Positions 6,768-9,631 of a stretch of 9,631 nt of DNA are shown here, in pieces. Position 1 is the first letter of the stretch, and each line of letters starts with the position of its first letter. The notes beneath the pieces are model-generated. The model was not told the DNA's origin. It did not search any database and worked only from the letters and a program-made list of their open reading frames with translations. The stretch covers positions 1-9,631 of the forward strand of contig CALBPW010000311.1 of assembly GCA_937899145.1 (NCBI GenBank). The letters are read 5' to 3'. The DNA comes from an uncultured Bacteroidota bacterium. Lineage in GTDB: Bacteria > Bacteroidota > Bacteroidia > Bacteroidales > SZUA-534. The position numbers were made by a program, and so were the translations under genes.

Positions 6768-6775
6768 CAAATGTA
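6768..6775 (-). promoter_or_regulatory. TAnnTTTG box upstream of the SpoIID gene
   Basis: The - strand reads TACATTTG here, an exact match to the Bacteroidota -7 element, with predicted start near 6761 and about 30 bases of leader before TTG 6730. No good -33 TTG sits 19-21 bp upstream; one lies 12 bp upstream. The first 12 bases, TACATTTGGCAA, are identical to those of the box at 123-134. Confidence 0.35.
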
Positions 6776-6791
6776 ACTGAATTTCGACAAA

Positions 6792-6849
6792 TTGAGACGG
6801 TGTTTTCTGCTTTTTGCAAACATCTTTATACACAGAAACAGCATCTCAA
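6792..6849. repeat. Long imperfect inverted repeat at the lpxB 3' end
   Basis: Arms 6792-6810 and 6831-6849 can form about 17 pairs (8 continuous, including one G-T wobble, then a C-C mismatch, 5 more, a bulged A, and 3-4 more) around a 20-base loop. The - strand arm begins at the last base before the lpxB stop and includes that stop. No T-run follows on the - strand, so it may be an mRNA 3'-end stabilising stem or a weak terminator separating lpxB from the SpoIID gene. Confidence 0.55.
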
Positions 6850-7973
6850 CTGATAAACCTGACAATAGCCTCGGCTGCCCGTTTTGATGCGCCTGAACTG
6901 CCCATCCGCTGCTGCAAGTAGGCGTAATCGGCTTTCATTTGTTGCTTATATTGTTCATCTTCAAGCAGTTTGTGTAATTCAGCAGCAACGGTTTCTTTAT
7001 CGAAATCAACTTGCACAAGTTCGCGTACGGCTTCTTTACCAACAATTAGGTTTACAAGCGATATCCATTTAACTTTTAAGAATTTACGTCCAATGCGATA
7101 TAAGAAATTTGGAGCTACGGTTCGGTAGCAAACAACCTCCGGTACGCCAAAAAGTGCCGTTTCGAGTGTTGCTGTACCCGATGTTACAAGTGCCGCACGG
7201 CTGAATTGCAACAAGTTATAGGTTTGATTGAAGATGATTGGGAAATCGCAATCGGTTGGGATTATTGTTTTGTAAAAATCGACATCTAACCCGGGTGCTC
7301 CCGATATAACAAACTGATATTCAGAAAAATCTTTTGCCGCATCAATCATTACTGGCAACATAAACGAAACCTCTTGCTTCCGGCTTCCTGCCAAAAGTGC
7401 TATTATCGGCTTGTCAGTCAAGTTGTTAGCTGCGCGAAAATTGGTTTCGGTTTGCGAGCGGTCGAAGTTGCTGATGGCATCTAAAAGTGGATTGCCGACA
7501 TATTCTACCCTGTAATTGAATTTCGCATAAAATTCTGTTTCAAAAGGTAAGATTGTCAGCATTTTATCGATGTATTTTTTGATTTTTCTGATGCGACTTT
7601 GTTTCCAAGCCCAAATTTTTGGCGATATGTAAAAAATGGTTTTCAATCCAATGCTTTTGGCAAATCGGGCAACGCGCAGATTAAATCCTGCAAAATCAAT
7701 AAGGACGATTGCATCTGGCTTAAAATCAAGAATATCAGTTTGGCACAACTTCATATTTTTCTTGATAGCGCGTAGGTTCATCAGCACTTTTACGAATCCC
7801 ATAAACGCCATCTTGTTATAGTGCAAAGTTGGTTCTACGCCAGCTTCGGCAGCCATCAGGTCGCCGCCAAAAAAACGGAATTCGGCTTTGGTGTCAGTCT
7901 GCTTAAGTTCGTGTATCAAATTTGACCCATGCAAATCACCGCTTGCCTCGCCCGATACCAAATAATATTTCAT
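6846..7973 (-). CDS. lpxB: Lipid-A-disaccharide synthase LpxB
   Basis: Family GT19 glycosyltransferase (EC 2.4.1.182). It joins UDP-2,3-diacylglucosamine and lipid X into the lipid A disaccharide at the inner face of the cytoplasmic membrane. The signature SGEASGDLHG is at 7-16, followed by FFGGDLM (34-40), VLIDFAGFN (90-98), YISPKIWAWK (115-124), LLAGSRKQE (193-201) and TSGTATLET (264-272). The last lies in the nucleotide-sugar binding half. The 375-residue length is normal. ATG 7973 gives the expected MKYYLVSGEASGD start. It follows the small membrane gene by 29 bp and is almost certainly co-transcribed with it and surE. Its presence shows that the organism makes lipid A. Confidence 0.96.
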   Translation of the reverse strand: MKYYLVSGEASGDLHGSNLIHELKQTDTKAEFRFFGGDLMAAEAGVEPTLHYNKMAFMGFVKVLMNLRAIKKNMKLCQTDILDFKPDAIVLIDFAGFNLRVARFAKSIGLKTIFYISPKIWAWKQSRIRKIKKYIDKMLTILPFETEFYAKFNYRVEYVGNPLLDAISNFDRSQTETNFRAANNLTDKPIIALLAGSRKQEVSFMLPVMIDAAKDFSEYQFVISGAPGLDVDFYKTIIPTDCDFPIIFNQTYNLLQFSRAALVTSGTATLETALFGVPEVVCYRTVAPNFLYRIGRKFLKVKWISLVNLIVGKEAVRELVQVDFDKETVAAELHKLLEDEQYKQQMKADYAYLQQRMGSSGASKRAAEAIVRFIS

Positions 7974-8002
7974 TCCTATTTAGAATTTTGATAATCAGCT
8001 AT

Positions 8003-8299
8003 CTAAATAAAATACATCACAAGAATTGCCACACCGTATAGTAAGCAAACTGACAGCACGCCCCGCGCCATATTGACGCGTCCTCGATGCATCCACCAAA
8101 AAAAGAGACCCGCACTTGGCATAAGGCAAAGACTGACTATTTTATACAAAATCCCAAACGATTGAAATTGTCTAATGCATTCGCCAACTGACTCATATCC
8201 TTTACTATACGTTATTATTGGCAACATTATCGCAAGACTGATTATTGGTAAAATCAACCCTATTATCATTCCTACTATTGGCGATTCGGTATTTTTCAT
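8003..8299 (-). CDS. Small three-helix membrane protein between surE and lpxB
   Basis: A 98-residue protein of unknown function. Three hydrophobic segments suit membrane helices: about 8-30, 47-70 and 76-98. They are separated by a short polar stretch (TYSKGYESVGECIRQFQ, about 30-46) and a positive loop HRGRVN (71-76). By the positive-inside rule the HRGR loop should be cytoplasmic. The start ATG at 8299 overlaps the surE stop as ATGA, so translation is probably coupled. lpxB follows 29 bp after the TAG stop. From memory, small membrane proteins occur between surE and lpxB in other Bacteroidota, but I cannot check this here. A link to lipid A synthesis is an inference from position alone. Confidence 0.85.
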   Translation of the reverse strand: MKNTESPIVGMIIGLILPIISLAIMLPIITYSKGYESVGECIRQFQSFGILYKIVSLCLMPSAGLFFWWMHRGRVNMARGVLSVCLLYGVAILVMYFI

Positions 8300-9105
8300 A
8301 TTAGATAGTTAATATTTTGTAATTCAGCAAAATCAGTACTATCAAGATTCATTGGAACCACAGGTGCGTAATTGTTTGAAAGTGCCCATTCGTCAGTGTC
8401 GGCCGCATTAGGCTCGGCGTTTTCGAAATTGCCTGTCAACCAATAAATTTTACCTCCGTACGGGTCAGTATTTTCGACAAACGACTCTTTCCAAACACCT
8501 TGCGCCTGACGGCAAATCCGCAAGCCTTTAAATTCCGATTCTGTAACTTTCGGGAAATTAACATTCAGGCACAAATTCGGGTTCTTATTTTCGCTTAACA
8601 CCTTCTTAATCATTGGTTCAGAGTGTTTTATAACAACACTAAAATCGGCATCGGCATCGTAATCGCAAAGCGACAAGCCGATAGACGGAATACCGTTGAA
8701 AGCGCCTTCGCGCGCCGCTCCCATTGTACCTGAATAGAAAGCGTTTACCGACGAATTAGAGCCATGGTTGATGCCAGAAATCAGCAAATCGGGTTTGCGT
8801 GTCAGAATGTTGCCAAGTGCCATTTTGAGGCAGTCAACAGGTGTGCCGGTTACCGAATAGATTGTGAGATTGGCATCGTCTTGCAATTTTTTCATCCGTA
8901 CAAAACTGCCTATCGACACGGCGTGTGATTTGCCCGATTGACCTTCGGCTGGCGCAACAACCAACACATTTCCAATAGGTTGCACCATCTTAATCAGTTC
9001 TCTAATTCCTTTCGATGCGTAACCGTCATCGTTTGTTATAAGTATCAATGGTCGTTCCAATGTTTTAAGTTTTAAGTGTGAAGTTTTAAATTCTACTTTC
9101 CACAT
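8296..9105 (-). CDS. surE: 5'/3'-nucleotidase SurE
   Basis: Metal-dependent nucleoside 5'-monophosphate phosphatase (EC 3.1.3.5) of the survival protein E family, cytoplasmic. The metal site is visible: ITNDDG (23-28, Asp26 and Asp27), the Ser in EGQSGKSHAVS (Ser57) and the Asn in SGINHGSN (Asn113). Other signatures are TGTPVDC (86-92) and YSGTMGAAREG (124-134). The start is uncertain. ATG 9105 gives 269 residues, but its first 15 residues are encoded by a 7-bp-period intergenic repeat. TTG 9060 gives 254 residues starting ERPLILITNDDG after the Met, which matches the usual family N-terminus and length. The stop overlaps the next gene by 4 bp. panB ends 44 bp upstream of the ATG. Confidence 0.95.
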   Translation of the reverse strand: MWKVEFKTSHLKLKTLERPLILITNDDGYASKGIRELIKMVQPIGNVLVVAPAEGQSGKSHAVSIGSFVRMKKLQDDANLTIYSVTGTPVDCLKMALGNILTRKPDLLISGINHGSNSSVNAFYSGTMGAAREGAFNGIPSIGLSLCDYDADADFSVVIKHSEPMIKKVLSENKNPNLCLNVNFPKVTESEFKGLRICRQAQGVWKESFVENTDPYGGKIYWLTGNFENAEPNAADTDEWALSNNYAPVVPMNLDSTDFAELQNINYLI

Positions 9106-9146
9106 TCTAATTCCTAACCCCTATATTCCACATTCTGACTTTCAAA
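9063..9146 (-). repeat. Degenerate heptamer tandem repeat between panB and surE
   Basis: Twelve consecutive 7-bp units fit one register on the - strand, all A/G/T-rich. TGTGGAA occurs twice, exactly 28 bp (four units) apart (9126-9132 and 9098-9104), inside an 11-bp identity AGAATGTGGAA. CTTAAAA occurs twice side by side (9070-9076 and 9063-9069), with TTTAAAA two units before. The tract starts just after the panB stop and ends at the TTG that could start surE. It resembles the short tandem heptamer repeats known from cyanobacterial and Bacteroidota intergenic DNA. Confidence 0.65.
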
Positions 9147-9149
9147 TAA

Positions 9150-9631
9150 TCAATATTGTTCTTTTTCATTCGGGAAATCGCCTTGTTTAACATCGGTTAT
9201 ATACTGGCCGACGGCATCGGTTATAACTGTATGTAAATCAGCGTATCGGCGCAAAAAGCGTGGTGCGAAATCTTTCGACAAGCCAAGCATATCGGCATAA
9301 ACCAAAACTTGTCCGTCAACTTTTCCGCCTGCGCCTATGCCGATAATCGGGATTTTCAGTTCCGAAGCCACGCGTTCTGCAAGTACAGCAGGTATTTTTT
9401 CGAGTACAATTCCAAAGCAGCCCGCATCTTCAAGCAGGTGCGCATCACGAACAAGTTTTGCAGCTTCAGCCTCGCCTTTAGCACGAACAGCGTATGTGCC
9501 AAAAGCGTTGATACTCTGCGGAGTAAGTCCAAGATGTCCCATAATTGGGATTCCTGCGGCAATAATTTTTTTCACCATCGGCAGAATTTCCTCGCCACCT
9601 TCAAGTTTCAGCGCGTCGGCGCCTGTTTCTT
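9150..9631 (-). CDS. panB: 3-Methyl-2-oxobutanoate hydroxymethyltransferase PanB (5' end cut off)
   Basis: Cytoplasmic enzyme of pantothenate synthesis (EC 2.1.2.11), making ketopantoate from 2-oxoisovalerate and methylene-tetrahydrofolate. Only the C-terminal 159 residues are present, against about 265-275 for the whole protein. The frame is open to the right edge, and [12 protein letters not shown], seen before the first internal Met (9578), is a PanB signature, so that Met is not the start. Further motifs are [12 protein letters not shown] (28-39 of the visible part), IVLEKIP with the probable catalytic Glu, the glycine-rich [17 protein letters not shown], and a C-terminal FPNEKEQY typical of the family. 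It stops 44 bp before the surE ATG and may head the surE-lpxB operon. Confidence 0.95.
   Translation of the reverse strand, partial: ETGADALKLEGGEEILPMVKKIIAAGIPIMGHLGLTPQSINAFGTYAVRAKGEAEAAKLVRDAHLLEDAGCFGIVLEKIPAVLAERVASELKIPIIGIGAGGKVDGQVLVYADMLGLSKDFAPRFLRRYADLHTVITDAVGQYITDVKQGDFPNEKEQY

Noticed and set aside
6746..6845. Frameshifted upstream start for the SpoIID gene (an ATG frame beginning near 6838 on the - strand)
   Set aside because: That frame ends at TAA before the SpoIID frame opens, and its product has no signal-peptide character. A simple frameshift is not supported.
7978..8008. Inverted repeat ATTTAGA/TCTAAAT between the small membrane gene and lpxB
   Set aside because: Only 7 AT-rich pairs with a 17-base loop, and no T-run; within chance expectation for this base composition.
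1..9631. Mobile element, phage, toxin-antitoxin or defence system
   Set aside because: No transposase, integrase, nuclease, phage or paired small toxin-antitoxin genes, and no terminal inverted repeats flanking a gene set. The genes are mostly core metabolism and envelope functions.

Overview
The window looks like the chromosome of a Bacteroidota bacterium, most likely from the Bacteroidales. Several signs agree. The meso-diaminopimelate dehydrogenase is short (299 residues). A CotH-like lipoprotein has an acidic stretch straight after its lipidated cysteine, as in Bacteroidota surface-export signals. Intergenic boxes match the TAnnTTTG promoter element of this phylum. Base composition is moderately AT-rich, ribosome binding sites are weak, and a 7-bp-period intergenic repeat is present. 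Lipid A synthesis (LpxB) shows a Gram-negative envelope.

Layout: bases 1-412 hold no convincing complete gene. They contain a strong perfect hairpin (66-99), an exact TAnnTTTG box (123-130) and a classic terminator (300-348), which together could define a small RNA. A YgiQ-family radical SAM protein (413-2374) and a CotH-kinase-family lipoprotein (2564-4261) follow on the + strand. The lipoprotein's kinase-like domain carries two Gly-Phe-rich loops. A strand-specific terminator ends it and faces the terminator of ddh, which is transcribed convergently on the - strand (4447-5346) from a recognisable promoter with a large palindrome just upstream.

The rest of the window is - strand. In transcription order it runs panB (cut by the right edge), surE, a 98-residue three-helix membrane protein, lpxB and a secreted SpoIID/LytB-domain protein. 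surE and the small membrane gene overlap by 4 bp, and lpxB follows after 29 bp, so these three very probably form one operon. panB may lead it. The SpoIID gene follows a 100-bp gap with an inverted repeat and its own promoter-like box.

Functionally this is mostly housekeeping: cell-envelope building (lpxB, ddh, SpoIID-like), pantothenate synthesis (panB), nucleotide phosphatase (surE) and a radical SAM enzyme of unknown substrate. I see no mobile element, CRISPR array, tRNA, rRNA or defence system. The most unusual items are the heptamer repeat that has apparently supplied the 5' end of surE, the Gly-Phe loops in the CotH protein, the possible orphan small RNA, and the palindrome upstream of ddh.
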